61,726 nucleotides of DNA from RGIG5612 sp045600845 (GCA_045600845.1 JAZRYR010000016.1:1-61726); one strand, 5' to 3'; numbered from the stretch's first letter, positions 52,235 to 60,371 are shown. The notes: generated from the letters alone by a model not told the origin. Made by a program: numbers and translations.

Positions 52235-53905
52235 ATGGGACAGGAATTTAAAGAAGTAAGAGAGTCTGCTGATATCCTCATCGTTGGTGGTGGTATCGCT
52301 GGACTCGTAGCTGCAGTATCAGCTAAAGAGAAAAATCCAGATGCAAGTGTTATCGTAGTTGAAAAACAGGTTTGCGGCTATGGCGGAAAAGCTAACAAAG
52401 GCGGCGGCGTTCTTCAGTACTTTGACCTTGAGCATATGAAACCTGAAGATTTCGTTGAGTATCATGCACACGCAGTTGGATGCTACTTAGGCGATCAGGA
52501 AACAATGAAAAAATATGTTGCTATGAATAACGAAATGATTGACCGTCTGGAAGGATGGGGAGTAGTTATTCCTAAGGTTAAAATGCCTACAGGTCCTATG
52601 ACCTTCATGTTCGGTATTGACCTTGATAGCTGCATTAAAATGACAGCACAGTGCAGAAAGAATGGCGTTAAACTTTTTGATAAAGTTACAGTATCTGACC
52701 TGCTTACAGACAATGGTAAGATCGCAGGCGCAGTAGGATACAGCCTTCTTGATGGCACATTCTATGTATTCCAGGCTAAGGCAGTTATGCTTGCTACTGG
52801 TAGCCAGAACTACAGAGTATCTGAAATGTGGAGCAACGGCCGTGGTGACGGTATTGCAGCTGCATACAGAGCTGGTGCTGAAATGAGAAATGCTGAGTTT
52901 GGTAACTTTGGACAGTTATTCCAGAAAGAAAGCTTCCATGAGTGCGTATTCGGTGAGAACAATATGTACAACAAACTTGGTGAAAACGTAACAAAGAACT
53001 TCCGTAGATTCTCAGAATCTGATATTTCTGCTACAGCTATCCGTGAGTGGTATGAGCAGATGTCAGAAGGTAAAGGACCTATCTACCTCCACATCCAGAG
53101 ATTTGGCGGCGGCGGTGGCGGCGGCATGATGGGCGACCAGCGTCCATATGGCCAGGCATTCTGGTCACTTCAGAACCTCGGCGAAGAAGAAATGGATAAA
53201 GAAAACGAAGTAGTTCCAGGTCTCGTAGGTGAGCAGTCTCCTATCAGAGTTGATGGCGACATGGCAGCTTCTATCCCTGGCTTATTCGCAGCTGGTGACT
53301 CCTGCTACTGTGGTTCCGGTGCTCCTGGCGCAGTTCCAGCACCTCCAGGACGTAACAGAGGTTCAGGTATCCTTAACGCTGTATTCGCAGGTATCGTTGG
53401 TGGCGAAAGCATGGCTGAATTCGTTAAGACAGCAGCTGACGTTAACGTATGCGAAGAGCAGGTAGCTAAACTGAAAGCTGACGCTTACCAGCCATTAGAG
53501 GTTGAAGAAGGCGTTACAGCAGTTGACGTTATCGACATCATTCAGGACATTATGTGCCCATGTGAAAACAGTATCATCATGTCTCAGCACAGACTGGATA
53601 TCTGCTTAAGAAAACTCCAGAAAGCGAAAGCTCTTCTTGGAAAGATCAAAGCAAACGATTTCCACGAGTTATTAGGTGCTCATGAAGCAGAAGCTATGGT
53701 TCTTTCATGCGAAATGCACTTAAAAGCATCTTCAATGAGACATGAATCCAGAGGTTGGTTCTTAAGAGAAGACTATCCATTAATGGACAATGAAAATTGG
53801 CTGAAATGGATCATCGTTAAGAACGTTGATGGCGAAATGACTCTGACAACAGAGGATGTTCCAATCGACAAATATCCAGTTAAACCTCTTGGACCACATT
53901 CATGA
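52235..53905 (+). CDS. FAD-dependent oxidoreductase, fumarate/APS-reductase-like
   Basis: A 556-residue flavoprotein of the succinate-dehydrogenase/fumarate-reductase/AprA superfamily. The FAD site GGGIAGLVAAVSAKEK (about 18-33) and the second dinucleotide region LFAAGDSC...GSGILNAVFAGIVGG are clear. A run of seven Gly (291-297) in RFGGGGGGGMMG and a Pro-rich PGAVPAPPGRNRGSG loop are unusual. No signal peptide is present, so it acts in the cytoplasm. The start at 52235 follows AGGAGGA. With the ferredoxin it forms an AprAB-like pair, but sulfur genes are absent here. Reduction of an unsaturated or quinoid aromatic intermediate is an inference from context. A hairpin after the stop marks the end of this unit. 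Confidence 0.85.
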   Translation: MGQEFKEVRESADILIVGGGIAGLVAAVSAKEKNPDASVIVVEKQVCGYGGKANKGGGVLQYFDLEHMKPEDFVEYHAHAVGCYLGDQETMKKYVAMNNEMIDRLEGWGVVIPKVKMPTGPMTFMFGIDLDSCIKMTAQCRKNGVKLFDKVTVSDLLTDNGKIAGAVGYSLLDGTFYVFQAKAVMLATGSQNYRVSEMWSNGRGDGIAAAYRAGAEMRNAEFGNFGQLFQKESFHECVFGENNMYNKLGENVTKNFRRFSESDISATAIREWYEQMSEGKGPIYLHIQRFGGGGGGGMMGDQRPYGQAFWSLQNLGEEEMDKENEVVPGLVGEQSPIRVDGDMAASIPGLFAAGDSCYCGSGAPGAVPAPPGRNRGSGILNAVFAGIVGGESMAEFVKTAADVNVCEEQVAKLKADAYQPLEVEEGVTAVDVIDIIQDIMCPCENSIIMSQHRLDICLRKLQKAKALLGKIKANDFHELLGAHEAEAMVLSCEMHLKASSMRHESRGWFLREDYPLMDNENWLKWIIVKNVDGEMTLTTEDVPIDKYPVKPLGPHS

Positions 53906-53937
53906 TTAACTTAATCTAATCTATAATTTATCAAACG

Positions 53938-53963
53938 GCGCGGGAGTAGACCTATTCCCGCGC
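53938..53963 (+). terminator. GC-rich hairpin after the flavoprotein gene
   Basis: GCGCGGGA and TCCCGCGC, extended inward by GTAG/CTAT-type pairs, form a strong stem without a T run. Partial termination or mRNA processing between the flavoprotein and the next gene is likely. Confidence 0.6.
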
Positions 53964-53994
53964 TGCAAGATAGTAACATTAAAGGAGATATAAA

Positions 53995-54966
53995 ATGGGA
54001 AACAGAGTATGTGATACATTAGGTATCGAATATCCAGTTATCTGCGGCGCTATGGCATGGACCTCTATGGCTCCATTAGTAGGTGCTGTATCAAAAGCTG
54101 GCGGACTTGGAGTATTAGGCAGCGGCTTCATGCCAAAACCAATCATCCTTGCACAGATGGATGAAGTTCGTAAGATGACAGATAAGCCTTTCGCAGCTAA
54201 CCTGTTCTTAGATCCAGGCCCAATGCTTGCTAACGGCGTTGAATCAATCCTTGAAGGAAAACCAGCTGTAGCTTATATCGACAGCTTAAACCTTCTTGAG
54301 TATGATTTCACAAAAGAATACTATGACAAATTCCACGAGGCTGGAATCAAAGTTGTAGCTAAGATCAACTACCTTGAGGACGCATTAGTAGCAGCTAAAG
54401 CTGGCGCTGATGTTATCATCACAAAAGGTTTTGAAGGCGGCGGACATGTAACAAAAGTTTCTGCACGTGTTCTTTTAGCAGAAGTTGTTGAAAACATTAA
54501 AGACATCCCTATCGTTGCTTCCGGTGGTATTGCAACACCAAAACAGGCAGCTGGACTTACAGTTCAGGGCGCTGATGGTATTGAAATGGGTACAGCTTTC
54601 ATGGCAACGGAAGAAGCTCCAATTCATCCAAACTGCAAACAGGCTATCGTAGAAGCTATTGATAGAGATATCGTTGCTTGCGGACAGTCTACAGGCGAAC
54701 CAAGCTGGCAGATCACAAACCCAATCGCTCAGGAAATGCTTAAGATCGAAGCTGATCTTCCATGGAGTGAAGCAGCAGATAAGATCCGTGAAATCTCTGG
54801 TGGATCTCTTCGTGCAGCAGCTATGGAAGGTGACCGTGAAAAAGGTGCTATTCTCGCTGGACAGGTTGTTGGTCTTATTCATGACATCGTTCCAGTTGCT
54901 GACAGAATTAGCAAATTCTGTGATGAATGGGCTGAGTTACTGAAACAGAGCTACTCATTATTCTAA
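53995..54966 (+). CDS. FMN oxidoreductase, FabK/nitronate-monooxygenase-like
   Basis: A 323-residue TIM-barrel flavoprotein. IEYPVICGAMAWTSMAPLVGAVSKAGGLGVLGSG opens in pieces, KGFEGGGHVTK and VASGGIATPKQAAG carry the phosphate-binding loops for FMN, and GADGIEMGTAFMATEEAP follows. The family includes enoyl-ACP reductase FabK, nitronate monooxygenases and other ene reductases. No fatty-acid genes are nearby. The context suggests reduction of a C=C bond in a polyphenol-derived intermediate, which is inference. Codon use is as biased as its neighbours. AAAGGAG precedes the start. Confidence 0.88.
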   Translation: MGNRVCDTLGIEYPVICGAMAWTSMAPLVGAVSKAGGLGVLGSGFMPKPIILAQMDEVRKMTDKPFAANLFLDPGPMLANGVESILEGKPAVAYIDSLNLLEYDFTKEYYDKFHEAGIKVVAKINYLEDALVAAKAGADVIITKGFEGGGHVTKVSARVLLAEVVENIKDIPIVASGGIATPKQAAGLTVQGADGIEMGTAFMATEEAPIHPNCKQAIVEAIDRDIVACGQSTGEPSWQITNPIAQEMLKIEADLPWSEAADKIREISGGSLRAAAMEGDREKGAILAGQVVGLIHDIVPVADRISKFCDEWAELLKQSYSLF

Positions 54967-54979
54967 TTTAAAATAATGT

Positions 54980-55012
54980 GAAAGGGTTCTATATGAGCCC
55001 TTTCATATTTAC
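54980..55012 (+). terminator. Terminator after the FMN oxidoreductase gene
   Basis: GAAAGGGTTC (54980-54989) pairs with GAGCCCTTTC (54995-55004), followed by ATATTTA. Downstream, TTGAAAAA (55025) and TTTTTTCAA (55051) form a further loose dyad. Confidence 0.75.
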
Positions 55013-55143
55013 TTATTGTATAAGTTGAAAAAGTCTTGATTTTTAGGGGATTTTTTCAAAAAAAAATATGGAAAATGAAAGACTTTAGTAAAGTAATACA
55101 AAAGTCAAGTACAAAAATTAGTACAAAAAAAGAACAATTATAT

Positions 55144-55171
55144 GTTGTTATTTTGTATAATTTGGTATAGA
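55144..55171 (+). promoter_or_regulatory. Probable promoter of the second hydrolase gene with GntR half-site
   Basis: TTGTTA (55144-55149), 16-base spacer and TATAGA (55166-55171) fit a promoter. TTGGTATAG (55162-55170) overlaps the -10 and matches half of the TTGGTATACCAA palindrome found before the molybdoenzyme gene. Confidence 0.4.
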
Positions 55172-55227
55172 ATTTTGAAATAAGTTAGAATCACTACGTG
55201 TGAAAGAGTAGTGTGGAGGAAAGATTA

Positions 55228-56028
55228 ATGGGTATTCCTATTACTGAAGAATTAAAACAACATCCTTTATATAAATATTTCGAACTTCCTATTAAACCAG
55301 TTCCAGAAGATAAAGCGAAAGAAATCGCTTCGTTTTCTTATGATAATCAGGATGGTCTGAATATTGCAGATATTAATAAGATGTTTGATGATGGCTATAC
55401 TTCATGTGAGTTTGGTTTGTTTGGCTGCCCAGATGGGGGCTGGATGTTTGCCAACCTGACGGATATGCCTGGCGTAACCCCGGAAATGTTTGACTGGTGG
55501 TTTGCATGGCATGGTCTTGATACAATGAGATATGCAATCTGGGATAAAGATGACCACTATTATTGCCAGTCTCAAAGTGTTGAGAAAAACATGGATACTA
55601 GCCTTTCTATGAAGGAACGTTACTGGGATACATATCATGACATCAAAGAAGCTATTGCAGATGGTCAGGATCCGGTTCCGGTAAAATTACATTTCGTACA
55701 TCCAACAGAGGTTGGTTTTGACGCAGAGAAGTTAAAAGAGTTCAAAGGAACTATCGTTTGTACTCCAGCTCCTGCTATCATGATTCACTTCATGAGACCT
55801 ACCGCTACTGGATGCGAACTGAGAACACGTTTTTATATGGGCTATGAACAAACTCCGGATGGAAAGATCGTAGCTTCTACAAACGGTCCTCAAATGCCAC
55901 AGCAGATTAAAGAAATGATGGCTAAGGGTATGCTGATGCATAACGTAAAAGAATTTACCCACTTAGCTGAAATTCTGCCGGCACTTTACAATGAATTTAA
56001 GGACGACTTTACCGTCGGTCTTAAATAA
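55228..56028 (+). CDS. Phloretin-hydrolase/PhlG-like C-C hydrolase
   Basis: A 266-residue zinc enzyme of the DAPG-hydrolase family, cytoplasmic. Conserved segments are PEMFDWWFAWHGLDTMRY, WDKDDHYY, RYWDTYHDIKE and HNVKEFTHLAEILP. The probable zinc ligands H110, E141, H238 and E242 have spacings of 31, 97 and 4, which equal those I recall for Eubacterium ramulus phloretin hydrolase (H123, E154, H251, E255). That enzyme splits phloretin to phloroglucinol and phloretic acid. The start at 55228 follows GGAGGA; a GTG 15 bases upstream overlaps it. It is followed after 49 bases by a carrier gene. Phloretin or a related acyl-phloroglucinol is the best-guess substrate. Confidence 0.85.
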   Translation: MGIPITEELKQHPLYKYFELPIKPVPEDKAKEIASFSYDNQDGLNIADINKMFDDGYTSCEFGLFGCPDGGWMFANLTDMPGVTPEMFDWWFAWHGLDTMRYAIWDKDDHYYCQSQSVEKNMDTSLSMKERYWDTYHDIKEAIADGQDPVPVKLHFVHPTEVGFDAEKLKEFKGTIVCTPAPAIMIHFMRPTATGCELRTRFYMGYEQTPDGKIVASTNGPQMPQQIKEMMAKGMLMHNVKEFTHLAEILPALYNEFKDDFTVGLK

Positions 56029-56077
56029 AAATTAGGGTGCTCACTTTACGAGCTAATAAAAAAAGGAGGATTTTTTT

Positions 56078-57538
56078 ATGGACAAAGCGGCTAAAAAAAG
56101 TCAGTCTCTGTATAACTTCGGTTTCCGTGGATGGATTCTTATTATCTATCAGTTCATCGGATACGCAGTTTACACAGCTTTGACAAACTACCCGTCAAAC
56201 GTACTGTCACAATACTATGGTGGCGCTACAACATCCACACTGATGTCCCTTATTGGAACACCTCTTGGATTCGTTATCAACTACTTAATCCTTGCTCCAA
56301 ACGTAGGTAAAGTTAAGAGCTGGAAAAAGGTTGCAATCACATGCTTCATCATTGGTCTTGTTGCTTCTGTTGGTATCATGGTTATTCCACCAGCAGCAGA
56401 TCAGACAAAGATCAACTGGTTATGGGCTTTTGCATACCTGGTAGATAACACATGTATGTCTTATGGTGGATGCTCATTCACGACATACATTATCGGTAAC
56501 TGGTTCCCAAGGAAGAGAGGTATCGTTATGGGTCTTTCTACAATGTCATTCCCAATCGTTACCGGTATCTGCCTTTCCCTGTTCATGACCGTTTACTATA
56601 GTTCTCTTGCTAAAACTGGCAGCTTGATGGCAGCAAACTTCATCGCATTCGCTCCATGGTGGGCATTAGCTATCATCGGTATCATTCTGTTCGCTATCTT
56701 TATTAAAGACTATCCAGAGCAGGTTGGATGCTACCGTGATAACGATCCAAGCTTCACAAAAGAAGAAGCTATGGCTATGATGATGAAAACCATCGAAGAA
56801 AGAAAGAGCTCTGTATGGAAACGTAAAGTTATCTGGGGTTGCGTTGACTGGTATTTAATTTCCTTAGCACCAGGTTGGTTACTTGCTTGCGCAATGGCTT
56901 ACATGGTACAGGTTATTCCAGTTCTTTACTCTTATGGTCCTGCACTGAACGTTTTAGCTATTCCAAGCTTCGTTCTTATGTCAGACGGTGCTAACGCTGT
57001 ATTGTTCGGACTTGCAATCTTCGCATTGTTCGGCAGCTGGTATCTGGGTGTTATCGATGAGAAATATGGTCCACGAACAGCTGTTCTTATTACAGCTGGC
57101 CTGCAGATTTTAGCTGGTATTCTTGGTATGATCCACAACATCATCTGCACAGTTGCTGCTACATGGATTCTTGGTATGTTCATGGGTGCTTCTTCCAACT
57201 TAGGTCTTTCCTGTAACGTACGTTACTGGAGATCAGAAGACTTCCAGTCAGTTATGACAGGTGCTCCTCCAGTTGGTACAATCGTATCTGCTCCATTATC
57301 ATATGTAATGGCAGCTCTTGGAAAGATTTCTTACGACTGGGCATTCTTACTGATCGCTATCCTTGGTGTTGTATGCTTAGTACTTCCTCTTCTCTTCAAT
57401 GAGAGACGTCTGTACGACTACGACAAGAAGCTTCGTATTGCTGCTGGCAAAGAGCCTGACAACGTTCTTTACGATCGTATTGGAATGGAAAAACGTGCTA
57501 GAGAAGCTGCAAAAGCAGCAAAAGCTGCAAAAGCTTAA
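56078..57538 (+). CDS. MFS transporter next to the hydrolase
   Basis: A 486-residue carrier with twelve hydrophobic segments. YIIGNWFPRKRGIVMGLSTMSFP matches the loop 4-5 region of OFA-type MFS proteins and RDNDPSFTKEEAMAMMMKTIEER is the long central loop. The C-terminal tail is basic with repeated KAA. It is only weakly like the MFS protein at 32380. Position after the hydrolase suggests uptake of the polyphenol or export of an acid product. AAAGGAGG precedes the ATG. Codon use is highly biased, so this carrier should be abundant. Confidence 0.85.
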   Translation: MDKAAKKSQSLYNFGFRGWILIIYQFIGYAVYTALTNYPSNVLSQYYGGATTSTLMSLIGTPLGFVINYLILAPNVGKVKSWKKVAITCFIIGLVASVGIMVIPPAADQTKINWLWAFAYLVDNTCMSYGGCSFTTYIIGNWFPRKRGIVMGLSTMSFPIVTGICLSLFMTVYYSSLAKTGSLMAANFIAFAPWWALAIIGIILFAIFIKDYPEQVGCYRDNDPSFTKEEAMAMMMKTIEERKSSVWKRKVIWGCVDWYLISLAPGWLLACAMAYMVQVIPVLYSYGPALNVLAIPSFVLMSDGANAVLFGLAIFALFGSWYLGVIDEKYGPRTAVLITAGLQILAGILGMIHNIICTVAATWILGMFMGASSNLGLSCNVRYWRSEDFQSVMTGAPPVGTIVSAPLSYVMAALGKISYDWAFLLIAILGVVCLVLPLLFNERRLYDYDKKLRIAAGKEPDNVLYDRIGMEKRAREAAKAAKAAKA

Positions 57539-57584
57539 TTTTTGATCGAGAGATTAATATCCAAAGACTAAGTAATTAGTTTTG

Positions 57585-57616
57585 ACTCGCCTCTGTTCTG
57601 CAGAGGCGAGTTTTTT
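57585..57616 (+). terminator. Strong terminator after the carrier gene
   Basis: ACTCGCCTCTG and CAGAGGCGAGT form a perfect 11-bp stem, five-base loop, then six T. Confidence 0.92.
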
Positions 57617-57767
57617 GCATAAGCGACGAGGAATGTGCATCGTGCTTGCATGAATGCACATGACGAGCGCAGAGCAGTCCCGAAGGGACTTGCATAAGCG
57701 ACGAGAATGAGCATCATGCTTGCATGAATGCACATGACGAGCGCAGAGCAGTCCCGAAGGGACTTGC
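57617..57767 (+). repeat. 75-bp double-hairpin repeat, two tandem copies
   Basis: Copies begin at 57617 and 57692 (period 75). Each reads GCATAAGCGACGAG, an imperfect palindrome around TGCATCGTGCTTGCATGAATG, ACATGACGAGCGCAGAGCA, and a GTCCCGAAGGGAC hairpin. The second copy has lost one base and has ATCATG for ATCGTG. It follows a terminator T run, as does the pair at 30699. Confidence 0.8.
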
Positions 57768-57825
57768 TTTTAATTGTAAAAAAGTGTAATATAGAAACGG
57801 AGAATTGTTAAGGAGACGGAATATT

Positions 57826-58170
57826 ATGATAGTTAATTTACCGAGAAATGATAGAAGAATGATGTCTGACGTTGCTGTATTATTCCAAAAATCTATTGAA
57901 GCACAGGATTTAGGTCCGGATAATGCTTTGGACTTCTGGCGAATTTCTATGTATGTTAAAGTCGGATTTTTAAAAAAGGATGACGTTCGAAGAATTCTTC
58001 ATGCTATGGAAGGTCTTGCGGAGGTTCTTAAAAGAAATCCCAGGAAAGATCCGATGGGTGCTTATATAGATCTTCCGAATGTAATCGAAAGATTAAGAGA
58101 ATTAATGAAGAGAAAAAATGTTCCGGAAGTAAGCGATGAGGATTTGCTTGATATTAATCTTGAGAAATAA
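57826..58170 (+). CDS. Small conserved-looking protein of unknown function
   Basis: A 114-residue soluble, charged protein without signal peptide, Cys clusters or membrane segments. It appears all-helical: a first segment around SDVAVLFQKSIEAQDLG, a second around LDFWRISMYVKVGFLKKDDV, and a basic third around VIERLRELMKRKNVPEV. I do not recognise it. AAGGAG precedes the ATG at 57826; a longer frame has no such site. It has its own terminator and lies between the carrier and the nucleotidase, so it may be unrelated to the pathway. Confidence 0.7.
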   Translation: MIVNLPRNDRRMMSDVAVLFQKSIEAQDLGPDNALDFWRISMYVKVGFLKKDDVRRILHAMEGLAEVLKRNPRKDPMGAYIDLPNVIERLRELMKRKNVPEVSDEDLLDINLEK

Positions 58171-58219
58171 TTCCCCTTGGAGAATTCATATATAAAGGAT
58201 AGCTTGCTTATCTATAAAG

Positions 58220-58249
58220 ACGTTTCTCGAATGAGAGACGTTTTTTTAT
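58220..58249 (+). terminator. Terminator after the small protein gene
   Basis: ACGTTTCTC-GAAT-GAGAGACGT (58220-58242, one G-T pair) followed by seven T. Confidence 0.88.
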
Positions 58250-58347
58250 ATGGTATCTGAAATTTTTAGTATAATAAATATTTAAAATATTGTAGAAATG
58301 TATTAAAATAAATAAAAATTTTTTTATAACGATTATAGAGGGACGAA

Positions 58348-60096
58348 ATGAAAAGATTTTATAAAATTTCAGCACAAATATTAGCGTTTATTCTTGCGTT
58401 GGCATTACTAATGCCGTTTTCAGTGATTGTAAAAGCAGAAACCGGAAATGAATATGAAGGAAAAATTGTCATATTACATTCGAATGATGTTCATGGAGAA
58501 CTAAAAGGTTATCCAGTCATCAAGGAATTGGCTAATGAAATAAAAAGCGGAGGTGGAGAAGTAATACTTGTCGATGCTGGCGATTTTGCTCAAGGAAGCT
58601 CCTACGCTTCTTTTGATAAAAGCGAAAGCGTTATTGAACTTATGAATATGATCGGATACGATGTGGTTACTGTTGGAAATCATGAGTTTGATTATGGAAT
58701 TGATAGAATGCAGGAAATCATGAATGCACTTTCTGCAAAATCGATTAGTATTAATATCATGATTAATGATACCCAGGCTTTTGATTCTTCGGTTTTAATA
58801 GATGTTAATGGAATAAAAATCGGCTTTATTGGAGTAGAAACACCGGAAGCTTTAACAAAATCCAATCCGGCTAAGAATCCTGGATTGTCGCTTGTTCAAG
58901 GAAACGAATTATATTCAAAAATCAATATAGAAGCAGAAAGTCTGAAGTCTAGAGGAGCCTCTCTGGTTATTTGTATTACCCATCTTGGAGTAGATGCTGG
59001 TTCTATGCCAAACCGGTCGGAAGATTTATGGGCAAATGTAGAAAACATTGATTTTATTATAGATGCCCATTCTCATACAGTCATGACGGAAGGTTCCAAT
59101 GGAGAACCGATTCAGTCAACCGGAACAAAATTTGCAAATATTGGCGTAATCGAAATTGATAAAAATTCAGAAAAAATCACGAAAAATTATTTATACAAAC
59201 TTACGGACGATTCTCCTGTGGATTTAACCGTAAAAGAAAAAGTGGACGAAATAAAAGCTAAGGTAGAGAAAGAGTATAAAACCGTCATCGGAAAAACAGA
59301 TGTTGAATTAAATGGTGAGAAGGCACCAGGGAACCGAACGGAAGAAACAAATATGGGCGACCTCATAACGGATGCTATGGTTTGGTATCTGAAGGAGAAA
59401 AATCCTGGAAGTATAGAAGATGGAGTTCCGATGGTTGCAATTGAAAATGGTGGTGGAATACGAAACTGGATTCATAAAGGGGATATAACAAAACAGAATG
59501 TGTTTGATGTTATGCCGTTTGGAAACACCTTAACTGTAGTTTATGTGTCTGGAAACGAATTGTTAGAGGCTATGGAAGCATCTACTTATTGTACTCCAGA
59601 GGCAGTAGGCGCTTTTCCGCAGATTTCCGGTATGAATATTATAATTAAAACATACGAAAAATTCGATGCTGGTGAATTATATCCAGGTTCATCCTATAGA
59701 AAACCAAATTCGATTCGTCGTGTGGAAATAGCCAGTGTGAACGGTCAGCCTTTTAATCCGGAAGGAAGATATGCGGTGTTAACGAATGATTTTGTTGCTG
59801 CTGGCGGTGATACTTATTATGCTTTTAAAGAGGCATCCGAACAGTTCGATACCGGGTTTGCTCTGGATGAAATCCTTTCTGCTTATATTGCTGAGGGATT
59901 GGATGGTGTAGTGGGAGAGGAGTATCAGAATCCAAAAAGAAGGATTAACATTATCACAGAAAAACCAGAGCCAGCGCCAGATCCGAAACCGATTCCGCTG
60001 ACTGGAGATGATGAGAATGTAGTGATTTGGCTGATGGCCATCATAATTTCTGCAGCAACAATATCCGGAGTAAGCGTTATTCGAAAGAAGTTATGA
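58348..60096 (+). CDS. Cell-wall-anchored 5'-nucleotidase/UshA-like metallophosphatase
   Basis: A 582-residue secreted enzyme. A signal peptide (1 to about 31) precedes the metallophosphatase domain with LHSNDVHGE, VDAGDFAQGS, VGNHEFDYG and IDAHSHT, which bind two metals, and the C-terminal nucleotidase domain (about 310-530) with NMGDLITDAM and ENGGGIRNW. A Pro-rich linker, IPLTGDD, a hydrophobic segment and RKKL form a sortase-type anchor with a non-LPXTG motif. It releases phosphate and nucleosides from extracellular nucleotides. Codon use is less biased than that of the genes before it, and it probably is not part of the polyphenol unit. Confidence 0.92.
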   Translation: MKRFYKISAQILAFILALALLMPFSVIVKAETGNEYEGKIVILHSNDVHGELKGYPVIKELANEIKSGGGEVILVDAGDFAQGSSYASFDKSESVIELMNMIGYDVVTVGNHEFDYGIDRMQEIMNALSAKSISINIMINDTQAFDSSVLIDVNGIKIGFIGVETPEALTKSNPAKNPGLSLVQGNELYSKINIEAESLKSRGASLVICITHLGVDAGSMPNRSEDLWANVENIDFIIDAHSHTVMTEGSNGEPIQSTGTKFANIGVIEIDKNSEKITKNYLYKLTDDSPVDLTVKEKVDEIKAKVEKEYKTVIGKTDVELNGEKAPGNRTEETNMGDLITDAMVWYLKEKNPGSIEDGVPMVAIENGGGIRNWIHKGDITKQNVFDVMPFGNTLTVVYVSGNELLEAMEASTYCTPEAVGAFPQISGMNIIIKTYEKFDAGELYPGSSYRKPNSIRRVEIASVNGQPFNPEGRYAVLTNDFVAAGGDTYYAFKEASEQFDTGFALDEILSAYIAEGLDGVVGEEYQNPKRRINIITEKPEPAPDPKPIPLTGDDENVVIWLMAIIISAATISGVSVIRKKL

Positions 60097-60142
60097 TAAT
60101 ATAATCAAATGCATTATTATTGGAATATTAAAAGTGAGCTTT

Positions 60143-60297
60143 ATTTTTGCAAAAACATGTGCGATTAGTTTTTTTGAAAACATGCGCGATTTCTCAGTTT
60201 TAGAGCACTCTTATGCCTAAAAACTAGGGCTAAGGTCACTGAAAACGAGTTTTTGCGCATGATAGTGCTCTGAAAACGAGTTTTCGCGCAAATAAAA
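60143..60297 (+). repeat. Inverted-repeat block with GAAAACGAGTTTT and TGCGCGA motifs
   Basis: TGCGCGATTT...TTTTAGAGCACT (60183-60209) is largely complementary to AGTGCTCTGAAAAC...TTCGCGCA (60264-60290), so a long hairpin of about 108 bases can form. GAAAACGAGTTTT occurs twice (about 60241 and 60272) and CATGTGCGA / CATGCGCGA twice (about 60157 and 60181). No coding frame is seen. The 364-base gap also holds a terminator and a promoter with operators. Confidence 0.6.
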
Positions 60298-60339
60298 CGG
60301 AGTATAAAGAAAAAAATTTCATCGTATTCATGGTATTTT

Positions 60340-60370
60340 AAGAAAGCCTTTTTCGGGGTTTTCTTTTTTT
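60340..60370 (+). terminator. Terminator upstream of the molybdoenzyme promoter
   Basis: AAGAAAGCC (60340-60348) pairs with GGTTTTCTT (60357-60365 approximately, with G-T), followed by a T run. Confidence 0.7.
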
Positions 60371-60371
60371 A

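Noticed and set aside
52235..53905. Dissimilatory APS reductase for sulfate respiration
   Set aside because: The ferredoxin lacks the longer AprB C-terminal part, and no sat, dsr or qmo genes are nearby; only superfamily similarity is supported.
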